DNA of 64,000 bases from Odontesthes bonariensis (taxonomy: Eukaryota > Chordata > Actinopteri > Atheriniformes > Atherinopsidae): contig NC_134526.1 of the NCBI RefSeq assembly GCF_027942865.1, positions 8,722,784 to 8,786,783 on the forward strand, read 5' to 3'. A model generated the notes under the pieces. It saw only the letters and a list, made by a program, of their open reading frames with translations. It was not told the DNA's origin and did not search any database. This document shows, piece after piece, positions 40,183 through 51,700 of the stretch; positions within the stretch are counted from its first letter, which is position 1, and each line of letters opens with the position of its first letter. A program made the translations under genes and the position numbers.

Positions 40183-43100
40183 TCAGACCTGAGTGACCAG
40201 AGGTTCTTGGAGATAAAATCTCTGATCACCAGCTGGTTGTCCTGCACAAAGCCCAGCTGGAAGGGTCCCATTGAGCGGAGGACACACGGGCCTGTTTTGC
40301 CCATACAGCGGAGCATAATCCCCTATGTATTCAGGATCTTCATCTATCCCATCCTCCTCATCGTCCTCTTCATCATCCTCTTGATCCTTTTCCCAGAGTG
40401 AAGTGGCGACATGGTGGTACTCCCTGTTGTCCTCACACTCCATCTCTCGGTGGTAGAAGTAGCTGAAATTGGACACAATAACAGGCACAGGCAAAGAGAT
40501 TGTGAGCACTCCGGCGATGGCGCACATGGAGCCCACCAGCTTTCCCCCAACCGTCCCTGGGCACATGTCCCCATAGCCGACTGTCGTCATGGACACCACT
40601 GCCCACCAGAAGGCCTCAGGTATGCTGGTGAAAAGCGTGCCAGGACTGTCCACCTCAGCAAAGTAGACAGCACTAGAAAACAGTATGACCCCGATGAAGA
40701 GGAAGAAGATGAGCAGGGCGAGCTCTCGCAGGCTGGCTTTCAGAGTCTGTCCCAGGATCTGGAGGCCTTTGGAGTGACGAGAAAGCTTGAAGATCCTGAA
40801 TACTCTCACCAGCCTAATGACCCTGATTAGGGCCAGCGACACGGAGGGCTGTGTGCCTTTGTCCTTGACGAGCTCTGTTCCCACTGTAACAAAATAAGGC
40901 ACTATGGCCAAGAAGTCGATGATGTTCATGATGTCTTTGAAGAAGTGCACCTTATTCGGAGCGCTGATGAAGCGCATGACGAGTTCAAAGGAGAACCAGC
41001 AGATGCAGATAGTCTCTACTATAAAGAAAGGGTCCTGGAAGGGACTGAATTTAGGGGGGATCAAGATGGTTTCATTTGGGTTGGTGGGGTGAGGCATCGA
41101 GGTGTATTGCTGTAAGACAAATAATGAAGCACAGGTGGTCACACTCATATTTACAACTTATTTTCTGTTTGTCAAACGTGAGCTCGAAAGAGAAATATGA
41201 GAATAAAGGGTAGCGTGATAGTAAATAGCACCATGGAGACAATATTTACAGAAGTGCAAACAGAGAAAACAAGGATGGGGCAAATGAGAGGGGGCGCAAG
41301 CAGGATTGTAATCAAAATTTGTCCTCAGCACATTTCAAGTATGACATCTGTCATCAGGATCCTGTGAGCTGTGTGATACCGTGCTAACTTTTCTCTCCTC
41401 TCCTTTTTCACTCTCCCAGCTTTAATTTTTTCCACAGACTTTTATATAAATCACTTTCTCTATATTTAAACACAAATAAACATGAAGTTCATGTGACACT
41501 GGTTTGTGTTACAGGCATCTGATACTCCGTTTAACCCAGCTGTTTGCTTTTTTCTCGGACGAAGGCGCAGGTTTGAAATAACTGGGCATTCGTGTCTTTT
41601 AACAAGTTAGATAAAGTTACTGCGAGCGTTTGATGGCTTTGCAGCACATATTATCCTCGTAAAGTACACTCAGTTTCAATTTCAGAAGTGGACCTGGCTG
41701 AAAATGAATGTAGTGTAATAGAAAGGTATAAAACGTTGTGCATCAGACTGTTAGAGAGGTGCGAATTAAACTCTGTGACCATTTTCAAGCTTGTGTTTTT
41801 CTTTGGGGGGGGGGGGGGGGGGGGGTTGCGAGATATTTTCATTACTAGCTCACCTACAGATGTAGGATGAACAAAATAATGAGAACTATATGTTCCAAAA
41901 TGACCATACAGCTTAACAAACTTCTCCCTTTTCAACTCACATTGTGACGGTCATGAAAGGAGGATTTATTGTATATTAGATTACATTAGTTTCAGCTGGA
42001 TGGGCCAATAAACTGGAAAAGGCGCTTACTTTTAATGTTACTTTTGAGTTCTTGTGTCTGCTTCTTTTTATAAAATCTGGAGGCTATTTAACTTTTCTTT
42101 TTTTTTTTTAAATGAAGTTTAAGACAAACAGTGCTCACATGGGTTTGATCACACAAAGTTGTATAATTTTTCTTTTCCTGCTGTTTAGATTTGTTTTAGG
42201 ATCTGAGATATCTGACTCTTGGCCACTTTTAGCTGGACATCACAGCTCCAATAGCTCTAATGCTAACTTGGCTTTTTTACCCTGATCCAGACTGAAATGT
42301 CACATAAAATCACTAGCATGTATCCATCATGGACGACAGTTTGTGTAGTTTGTGTGCCACTTGCTCTGATCATCTACAGTATGGTCCTATCTGAGTGTAT
42401 AATGCAGAATAAAACATGGGTGCTATCTTCTCTGTTCCCTGAACTCGTAGAATCTGTCTCGTCTCCGGGCTCCACGAGGCTAATTTCATTCTGTGGCTGT
42501 CATCAGAAAAGTTGATCTGCCACAATCTTTTCCATACCATTCCCAGTGCCTGTGAGTCACAGCGTTTATTAATACGGACTTTGGTTTATGTGTTGATGCA
42601 CTCTAAGGGTTGTCCTTCTATTTATAGCCCTCTAGGTCTCCAAGGTGTAACATGAGACAAGCTCTCTTTCCTTGCCTTCACACTTGCTTCTCCACTTCTA
42701 AGCCCCTTCATTCACTCTCACATCTCATTAATTTTAAAGTATCTGCTTCATCCATATATTCTTGTCAGTCTGGCAGGTCTCAGTGAGCGGTCAGAGAGAC
42801 ATAGCATCTCCATGTGTCCCTCCTCTAAAAGTAAACCTCCATCCAACCTACTTTGATGGCTCTCCTCCCTTCTCTTGTTTTTTCTAGCCGGGGTTTAACT
42901 GCTCTCCTCATCCCTTCCATTCCTTTCCCTCAGTCTGACTGGATCAGATTTAATGACAAGTCCAAAATAATCTCAAGAAAACCTCCCTCCTGCTTCGTCT
43001 CTCTGCTGCCTTTGCTTCCTCCTCCTTCAGTCTTGGTTCTAAGCACTTCGCTGACGTCCTATTTTACCCTACATTTTATCACTCAGTGTTGATAGAGGAG

Positions 43101-44026
43101 ATAAAGATGTTTTCACCTTGTCCGATAGCAGCTGGTTGATGTCATGCAAGGTGACACCTGTCAGCACTTGTTGTCATCCTCTGCTCACCTCATCACTTTA
43201 ATGCAGTGTGAACCTTTGTTCTCGCTGCACCCCATCAGTGGCCTGACTGTTTCTTAACTCATCTGATTGTCTCCCCGTGAACCCTGGCTTTAGAAGGTGT
43301 CACAATGTAGCCCATCCTCACCTCCCTCCGTTCCTTCTCATTTCTGAACTCAGGCAGAGTCTCCAGGCAGAATATGAGAATAGATAGGACGATGACCATG
43401 ACGCTGATGATGGCAATGATCCTTGCTCCGCCAGATGACTCTGGATACTCAAACAGCATCCAGATGCTCTGCTGCCACTTTTTGGCAGGTAAAGGTCGCT
43501 CCTCCTCCTTAGGGAAGCCTTCATCTTCTTTGAAGCGGTCGATGATAACCTCTCCAAGCTCGTAGAAGCGCAGCTCCTCCAGGAACATGTCCAGGGGGAT
43601 GTTGGCAGGCCTCCTCAGCCTTCCACCTGACTGGTAGAAGTAAAGGATGGCATCAAAGCAGATGCGGTTTCTGTCCAAGAAGAGTTCATTACGCAGGGGG
43701 TCGAAGTAGCGTAGGCGCCGCAGGGGGTCGCCCAGCAGGGAGTCAGGGAACTGAGCGAGGGTTCGGAGCTGGGTCTCGTAACGCATCCCTGACACGTTGA
43801 TGGCGAGGCGTTCGGTCAGAGCACAACCGCTCCTCCAGTGATTGGGGCGCCGGTTCTCCCTCCTGGACCCGCTCCTCGGTTCCTTCTCGCTGCTCTCCCT
43901 CTCCAGTTTGTTCAGCTTGTCTTTGCTCTGTTTTTGTTCGTCAGCGACCTCCTCAGCTTTCTGTTTTTCTTTTGTCTGCTCTCCTCCTTCTCCATCCGTA
44001 CCTCCTCCCTTGTCTTGATTAAGCAT
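40183..44026 (-). CDS. kcna7: Shaker-type voltage-gated potassium channel Kv1.7
   Basis: A pore-forming Kv1 alpha subunit, tetrameric and in the plasma membrane. Exon 1 is 44026-43322, ending GAG before a GTGAGG donor. Exon 2 is 41109-40183, starting CAA after a TTACAG acceptor. The join is in phase and gives 543 residues. Order: a hydrophilic Lys/Glu-rich N-terminus (1-70), T1 tetramerisation domain (about 72-165, with FPDSLLGDP and [15 protein letters not shown] sequence), S1 (about 200-222), S2 (263-283), S3 (295-311), S4 with regularly spaced arginines [13 protein letters not shown] (331-343), S5, selectivity filter TVGYGD (411-416), S6 with the PVP gate hinge, a strongly acidic Asp/Glu tract, and a C-terminal VTQV fitting a class I PDZ ligand. 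Most vertebrate Kv1 coding regions have no intron. Mammalian KCNA7 is the known exception, with an intron between S1 and S2, and the same position here supports kcna7 over kcna1-6. The start is the only in-frame Met before T1. Confidence 0.93.
41110..43321 (-). other. kcna7 intron between S1 and S2
   Basis: This is a phase-0 intron of about 2.2 kb with a GTGAGG donor and a TTGTCTTACAG acceptor (minus strand). It contains a 21-base poly-G/poly-C tract at 41805-41825 and no coding signal that I can support. Confidence 0.9.
41805..41825. repeat. 21-base G homopolymer
   Basis: An uninterrupted G run on the plus strand (C run in the kcna7 sense) within the kcna7 intron. Its true length is likely to be uncertain in any assembly. 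Confidence 0.95.
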
Positions 44027-45931
44027 TTCTCAGCCTTGGGGTTTTTTTTTTTCTTGCTGCTTTTGTTGTGTTTATTCTGGAGGGAAAAAAAATCAAGGTT
44101 AAACCCGCCATGGAGATACAACAGTACACAAAATCATACAAATAAAACAGTAAAAAATTATCAGTATCAGGCTAATGATGCTCATATTTAGCCAAAATCC
44201 TAGAAATACAGTGTTTTTATTCACAGATGTGTGTGCCAGATATAAACACAGGTGCCAGGTTCATTTGTCCACAGGATTTGTATCGAACAGGATAGGCTTT
44301 ACAGGAGAAATATAACCATAGAGCACATTAAGCTGCTTAGACTAAATATTACACACAAAGGGAAGATTCATTGCATCATTAGTTTCAGTCAAGTGCATCC
44401 TTTAAACTCACAAAATCTCACTAAAGGTTTCTATGTGACTATGCCATAAAACTAGGGGAAGGTCTATACTTTTTACAACTTTTCCCCCTGGGTCTTCCAT
44501 ATTTTCATGTAAATTTGATCATATCAACACATGCAAACATCTCAGTACTTCACTGGAAGGCCACTTCAGCACGACTCCTCACCTGTCTGCCTGCCAGCTC
44601 CCCTGATTCCAACTAATCACACCTCCAGAGGGTGACCATGACTCTCCTGCTGTACCTCCACCTCCAGGTGCCTCTTATGCTGACTCCTACGTCCGTCTGC
44701 AAAACTTTCTGTATCAGTCCCCTCATCACGATGTCCAGGAAAGCCCTCCCAATTGTCCCTCCTTCATGAGCAGCAGGGAGGAGGCAGAGGGCTCCTTCAG
44801 GGGCCACTGTGGTGTTAATCTGCAGCCCTGGGTGAAGTTAAGCCTGCTTGTAGGTCACTCACTGTCTTGACTTGCACCCTTGCGCTCTCTCTCTCACGCT
44901 TAGCGCGCCACTCAGGGAATGCTGCGGGGCAGAAATTCAATCTTTGACCCTCTCCTGCTCCAAGAGTGCCGCTGCCTCTTCTCCACCTTTTTTTTTCTGT
45001 CCCCAACAAGCGGTCCTGCCTAAAAATGTCAACCTCTTCACCCCCTACTCTTTCTTAAACATACTGTACATGTTTGCATGCATGTGAGCGCTTCAGTGTG
45101 AAATATCATGTATCACAAGCAGGAACATTTAAGAAATGAAAGATTATGATAAAAAAAATTAAATACAGGGCAGAGTGGTGATGATTTACAGCTGAAATTT
45201 TACTGTGTGGTCTTTTTGCTGAATTATCAACAAATGGCTTTGCTCATTTCAATATAAAAATAAATGGCTGTGGTTATTCTGGACACACGGTGACATGCCT
45301 CCGTGTGTGATAAAACTACAATTCCCAGAAGAGGCTTTTCTAGCAGTTTATACACGTTGCCTTCATGTCCTCCATGTCTGCTCCAGCTTTTTATGTATGA
45401 CTCTGCTGAATTCAGTTCATTATGTTTTAGATGTGTCATAGTTGAGAGTTTTGATGTAAACTATATGGATCATCGTCTGTGTTCTGTACTTTATTTTCAA
45501 AGAACACCCCTTTTCTGTGTGGTATGATATTTTACTTCCTGAGTTTGTCCTGCTCAAGTCTTTTGTCTTTGTCTGATTGCCTTGATTGTTTGCACTCGTC
45601 TCATTACCCCATCACTCCCTCTTCTCTGTCTCTCCAGCACTGTTTTTCTCAGCACGTTCCAGGAATCTGTCTCCAGATCTACTCGCTCCTTTGGTTTTGT
45701 TTGGATTTGTCAGTGACTTGGATCTGTTCAATTTTTTGTAAATGTATTAAAGTAAGTTTTCGTTATTCTGTGTCTACTTTGAGCCCCCCTGTTATTTAAA
45801 AAGACTGGGCTGCGTAAAGATGTTTGTTTTTGATGATTAACTTTTCAAATATATGGTAGCCTATTGTTCAAAGATCAGAAGAAATGTTAAAATCCTTTAT
45901 ATTTTGCCTGATTCTTGAGTGGCAGTGTCTT

Positions 45932-45985
<54 letters not shown>

Positions 45986-46555
45986 TGACTGTAGTAGCCT
46001 GGATGATTTTGCTCTTAATCTGGCTGCCCTGTTTTAAAAGAAGCATTTTATGCTTTTTTATTTCTGTGTTGTTTGTGACTCAGACCTGCCTGAAGTGATG
46101 CAGTTCTGCTTGTTGCCGCTGATGCTGCTAACCAAGATCACTAGTTATTTTGCAGCTGATAGAAAATGCCGACACCAAGACTTTAAAACGTTAAAAAGAA
46201 TTGACCACATTACACAAATTAATGCTGCTTTTCACTGGATACCTGTAAGGGTCAGAGCTATTGGGATTATTTTTACTTTTTCGTTTTCTAAAGGAGTTGA
46301 TTGGTCTGGAGTTGGAGTTTTTACATGTGTGGATCTCTTATCTCAAAGGTTGCCAGCATAAGTTACCATGATGATACAACTTGGTAAGAAGTGAACCAGC
46401 TTTAAGATACCAAAAAAACAGTGTTGAAAGTTACCGTGCCAAACCACCACTTCTGCTTAGTAGTTCAGGCCTGTGGACTTTTCTATCTGGAAACAATCTG
46501 TAAACTGTATAACTTGGAGTTATCTGAAGTCCATTTCAGTATCTTTCAAATCTCT
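44027..46555. other. Divergent intergenic region, kcna7 side
   Basis: This contains the 5' flank of kcna7 (minus) and no gene I can support. A plus-strand frame at 44607-44870 is open for 87 codons and proline-rich but has no start or splice pairing. A TA/CA microsatellite lies at about 45937-45985. Confidence 0.5.
45937..45985. repeat. Compound (TA)n(CA)n microsatellite
   Basis: About 15 TA units run directly into about 10 CA units, in the intergenic region between kcna7 and hsd17b14. Confidence 0.95.
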
Positions 46556-46563
46556 TCTTAAAG

Positions 46564-46676
46564 TAGGGTGACCATACGTCCGTATTTCCCGGGACATGTC
46601 CGTATTTCACGGGACGCCCGGGACAGGAAGTGAAATACGGACGTGTCCCGGGAAATACGGACGTATGGTCACCCTA
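46564..46676. mobile_element. 113-bp palindromic hAT-like MITE
   Basis: The element starts TAGGGTGACCATACG and ends with its reverse complement. The two arms match over 47 bases with a single mismatch and enclose a GC-rich centre containing GGGACGCCCGGGACAGG. It is flanked by perfect 8-bp direct repeats TCTTAAAG (46556-46563 and 46677-46684), the target-site size of hAT transposons. It has no coding capacity. The near-identical arms suggest a recent insertion. The right target copy overlaps the end of the neighbouring foldback element. Confidence 0.85.
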
Positions 46677-46682
46677 TCTTAA

Positions 46683-47360
46683 AGGGATAGTTCGCCTCTT
46701 TTGACATGAAGCTGTATGACATCCCATATTAGCAACATCATTTATGAACATTTTCTTACCCCCTGCTGCGTCCTGTGAGCCGAGTTCCAGACGAGTTTTG
46801 GCGCTGACGAAGGTAGTCCTGCTAGTTGGCTGGGGCTAAACAAATAAAGAGTTTTGCTTCTCAAAACAATATGCGTTCAAAAGAGTAATACATTTGCATC
46901 ACAAAATCGTTTTGCATGAAAAAGTCAGACCTCGCATCGCTTGCCGCTATTTTTGCCTCCCTTGATATCAATGCGTCCAATGTAAACTGTGCAGACCTAA
47001 GAGCAGACCGAGCAGTCCCCTGCTTCCGAGCAGTAAACACCGTAACAGCTATCGCTAGGTGGCTGGACGCATTGATATCAAGGGAGGCAAAAATAGCACC
47101 AAGCGATGCGAGGTCTGACTTTTTCATGCAAAACGATTTTGTGATGCAAATGTATTACTCTTTTGAACGCAAATTGTTTTGAGAAGCAAGACGCTTTATT
47201 TGTTTAGCCCCAGCCAACTAGCCGGACTAGCTTCGTCAGCGCCAAAACTCGCCTGGAACTCGGCTCACAGGACGCAGCAGGGGGTAAGAAAATGTTCATA
47301 AATGATATTGCTAATATGGGATCTCATACAGCTTCATGTCAAAAGAGGCGAACTATCCCT
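46683..47360. mobile_element. 678-bp foldback (long inverted repeat) transposon with TTAA target sites
   Basis: The left arm (about 46683-46979) and right arm (about 47063-47360) are inverted copies of roughly 300 bases with about ten mismatches, around an 83-base loop. Termini are AGGGATAGTTCGCC and its complement, with TTAA on both sides (46679-46682 and 47361-47364). TTAA duplications are produced by piggyBac and Kolobok transposases; I cannot choose between them. The two 88-codon open frames inside are mirror images of one another produced by the palindrome, not genes. It ends about 0.5 kb upstream of the hsd17b14 start codon. Confidence 0.85.
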
Positions 47361-47881
47361 TTAAGACTCACTTTTGTCTGTTTTAACTGTTTTTTACAGT
47401 TAGTTGAAATTAATGGAATTGTACCTCTTTTCTTTTTTTCCCCCCTGTGTTTGTGTATAATTTCTTTTTTCTGATGCCTTTTCTGTTCTAAGCAAAGTGG
47501 CCTTTCTCTTTCCTAAAATAACATTTTCCAAGTACATTGTGCGCAAGTTAAATCGAAATGCAGGTGCATTCACATAGCCATACTTAAAACATTTACTTTT
47601 GAAATGACATTTTAAAACGCTCTGCTTTGTGTACAGTTTTAAGGTGCTCTGTGATTTCCAATTCTCCTGACAGCACATGAATGCAGCAAAACAAACTCCC
47701 TGTTTTTTTTGTGGAACTTTGAACCTCTCAAACTGCGGTGACATGTGGTTTTATTCGACAAAGTGGGATTGACAAAACCTGCTGTGAGAACATATGGAAT
47801 AAATAATCGCTCCTGACTCCCTGCTGTCAGCAGCGCAGCTTTGCGGCGTTTTTCGACCAGATCAGCACAACCACCAACAAA

Positions 47882-48698
47882 ATGTCCCTCCGCTACCACA
47901 ACAAAGTTGTTATTGTCACTGGAGGATCCAAAGGGATTGGCAGAGGGATTGTCAAAACATTTGGTATGGTAATTCATATCTACAGTCAGCTATGGGTTTG
48001 TTTGATTGCAGCAGGAGGTGCAGCACTAAAACTTTTGCGCCTTTTTTTTTTTTAGTGGAAAATGGAGCCAAAGTGGCGTTTTGTGCAAGAGGTCAGTCAT
48101 ATGGATTTATATCCGGTTTCTTTATCATTTACTGTGGCTGAAAAGGCTGTAACGTCGTATTCAGTCAATTAAATTCAACAGATTGCATTAACACTATATT
48201 TTCTACTGTACATGAAACAAATGTGGCCTTTTAAAAATACTGTATATTTCACTTAAATCATGCATGTCTTTTAGGAGCAGCAGGTGAGGCTCTGGAGGTG
48301 GAGCTTAACACAAGTGGACCAGGTTCATGCAAATTTGTCAGGTGTGACGTCTCCAAGGAAGAAGACATCAAGGTAAAGTATAAATCTGGTGCCCAGCTTA
48401 AGCTGGATCAGTTTGTTTTAATTAGTTTTCCTGTCTCAGAAACTGATCACAGTCACGGTGGAGCATTATGGTCACATCGACTGTCTGGTCAACAATGCAG
48501 GCTGGCGTGAGTTTCGTACTTCTCTTCCTCCTGCAGATATAAGGTCATAAGGATTCAACTGCTGCTTAATTTAGCTTGTTTGGTTTTTTTAATCTTCTTC
48601 TTCAGACCCTCCCCATAAACCAACTGATGACACCACAGCAGAGGAGTTCAGAGATCTGCTCAATCTCAATCTTGTCAGCTACTTTTTGGCTTCAAAAG

Positions 48699-48749
<51 letters not shown>

Positions 48750-51700
48750 AAATGATTTAAAGATGTATTTCTTCAGTTAATGTTGCCTCTGGAAACAAAA
48801 ATATGACTCAGCCAGACCATCTTGTAAACTTTTAAAGTGGTCTTGAGCAATAGTGTTCTTGGTTTTTTTGAAGGTCTTTCAGATTTATTTCTTTGGACAT
48901 TGGCTGCTTTTCTTTAAACTCTTTGTTATCTAATTCTTGAACCCGACTGTTTTCAGAGGAATTTTTTTATTTTTTTTATTTTATTTTTTTATTGAAGCCA
49001 CTTAAAACTGACAGATGAATGTTTCCAGTATCAAAAAGCCCCCTAACTCAAAGGATGGCCCAGCGTTGCCTACACACAAAACAGCTTGGCAAAGAACCGA
49101 GTTTAAGGTGTATCTTTAGGACTTTCCTAGTAGCCTGTCACAAAGACACATAGATTGTTCCCGTGTCTTTAGTTTAGTTCTACATAAGCAGATGAACAGG
49201 ATCTGTCCTTAAGAAAGAGGAAAAAATCCAGCAAAGACCTGACACAGGAGCTGAGAGATGCATCTGGACCTTCAGCTGATCCATCTGCTGTTGGCCCAAG
49301 CCTCATCAGAAATGGGCTCCATGGAAGGGTGGCTGTCAGGAAGCCGTTCTTAAGGAAGGGAAACGGGGAGAAAAGGCTGAGCTGTGCCAAAGGACACAAG
49401 AAGTGGGCTGAAAATCAGTGGCAACAGGTCTGATGGAGGGATGAATCCTCCCCAGAGCCCGGAACTCAACATTACTGAAGCAGTGTGGGATCATGTTGGC
49501 AGAGAACGGAACAAAAGGCAGCCCACATCCAAAGAAGAGCTTTGGGATGTCCTTCAAGAAGCCTGGAGAACTATTCCTGAAGACTCCTTAAAGAAAGGAC
49601 AGAAAGCTTGTCTGAGAGGGTTCAGTCTATAATGAAGAATAAAGGTGCTCATACCAAATATTGACTTTCAACCTTGCTAGATTTGAACAAACTCTGTTTT
49701 TTCCTCATATATAGATAGATAGATAGATAAATACTTTATTAATACAGGGTGCTTGCGCAAGTCTTGAAAGTCTTAATAAGTAAGGAATTTTGAAGCACTG
49801 TTTTCCAGACCTTAAAGTCTTGAATTTTGTGTGAAAGTCTTAATAAAGTATGGAAAATAAATGTATGGTAGAATTTTACAGTATGCTCAAAGGCATTGTG
49901 AAATGAGAAATAGGAAGGTAGGCTATAAAACTATAATTTTACTAACTGGTCACGTACTGTATTAGCCTAATGGGATGAGATGTGAGTGAAGAGACTGAAT
50001 TCGACATTACATTCATTCATCCATCCATTAGATAGTTTTTGTGACACTTGTTTGATGTGAAATTCATGTACTTGTGATTTTCATGTTTTGAAACATTTTC
50101 ATCAGTAAAAGCATAATTTACTGTGAATAATGCATTTGTTCATTGAATACTAGCCTATAAAAATTAACATTTCTAATAAACACAGTTTAAACAATCTCAA
50201 CCAATGAAGTAGGCAGTAGGCACACAAGTTACTAGTCCATAAAGTTAAGGTCTTGGGGAAAAAAAATATCAGTTTTGAAAAAGTCTGGAATTTTAATTTG
50301 GAAAAAGAGCAAGTACCCTGTATATAGGCAAATGTCTGCACATGTTGAATAAATAACTGCACCTGTTTCCTGTGTTCTTTGGCAGTATACAAAGAAACAA
50401 GGTTGGGTCAGGTCTGTGCACAGTAGAATACAATGTTAATGCAACATCACTTCAATGTTAAGTGATTCAGATGTATCACCTTCCAGATGGAGGAGAATCA
50501 CTGACCAAAGAAGAACGTTAATATAGCCGTAATCAGGCAGTATGGAAACCGTATAGCACCACGAATCTGAGCTGAAGGGGCTAAACCGTTAAAATAATGT
50601 CCCTGATAGTTTGCTGTTTGCACAGTCTGCCTCTAAAGTAAAGACAAGGAAGTGCCTCGACTTGGGATTGATAAAAGATGGCACAGATGGTGTCCATGTC
50701 TGGTATGAACCTGGCCAGAAATGTAACAGTGAAGGCAGAGTCCTGACTGTGAAGCACAAAGGGTGGAGTTTGAGATGGGGCTGCATGAATGCACTAAGTT
50801 TGAGTCTGTCATTAAAAACAAAGTGTTGGAAAAAATGTAATCAAAGAGTGAAATTAAAGTTATTCCAGGATATTTTTGTTTGATTCCACAGACCTTCCCC
50901 TCATGCTCATCAACACTGTATTTACAACCTTTGTCTCTTTCCACAGTTTGCATTACCACATCTGCGACTGCGCCAGGGAAACATCATAAATATTTCCAGT
51001 CTTGTGGGCACCATCGGTCAGAGAGACGCTGCACCCTATGTTGCTACTAAAGTAGGTAAATGTCAGTGTAACCTGTTTAATCATTTCTTAAATCTTAGCC
51101 AGAGGAAAGGCTCCTGTAATGTAATGTTTTCTCCACAAGGGGGCGATCATTTCCATGACAAAGGCAATGGCTGTTGATGAGAGTCGATTCAGAGTCAGAG
51201 TAAACTGGTAAGGAAGACTTTTTGTCTGGTTTCTTCAGTTTCACGGCACTAAGAAAAAAAAAAGGCATTAAATACAAATTATCTCTGCTGACACTGATTT
51301 CCCCACATACAGTTTGATTTTGTACACAGTGGAAATGCATTCTGATGGTTCAAACAAGATCATTTAGACAATATCAGGTCCTGTAAAAAAAAAATAAAAA
51401 GGAGGGTAAAAAGGACGCAAAATAAATCTAAGGAAGGGTCATTAGATTATTTATTGGAGAGCAGAGTTTGGAAGTAACTAAGTGCACCAATTGCAGTCCT
51501 GCACAAAAGTCCTTCTCCAGCCCTCTTTTCTTTATAATAAGCTTCAAAGCAGCAGGCTTTGTTGTAATCTTTTAAAGTGATCTTGAGCAATAGTTCTCCA
51601 AGCTTTCTGAAGGTCTTTCAAAGTTTTACTTTGGACATTGGCCGCTCATTTTCAGTCCAGTCCTATACCTGACCGTTTTCAGAAGAACAAAAGGCAGCCA

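Noticed and set aside
44607..44870. Proline-rich plus-strand frame open for 87 codons
   Set aside because: It has no suitable start, no convincing splice pair and no family resemblance.
46861..47182. Two overlapping 88-codon frames on opposite strands with nearly the same start and end sequence
   Set aside because: They are mirror translations of the arms of the foldback transposon and have no independent coding evidence.
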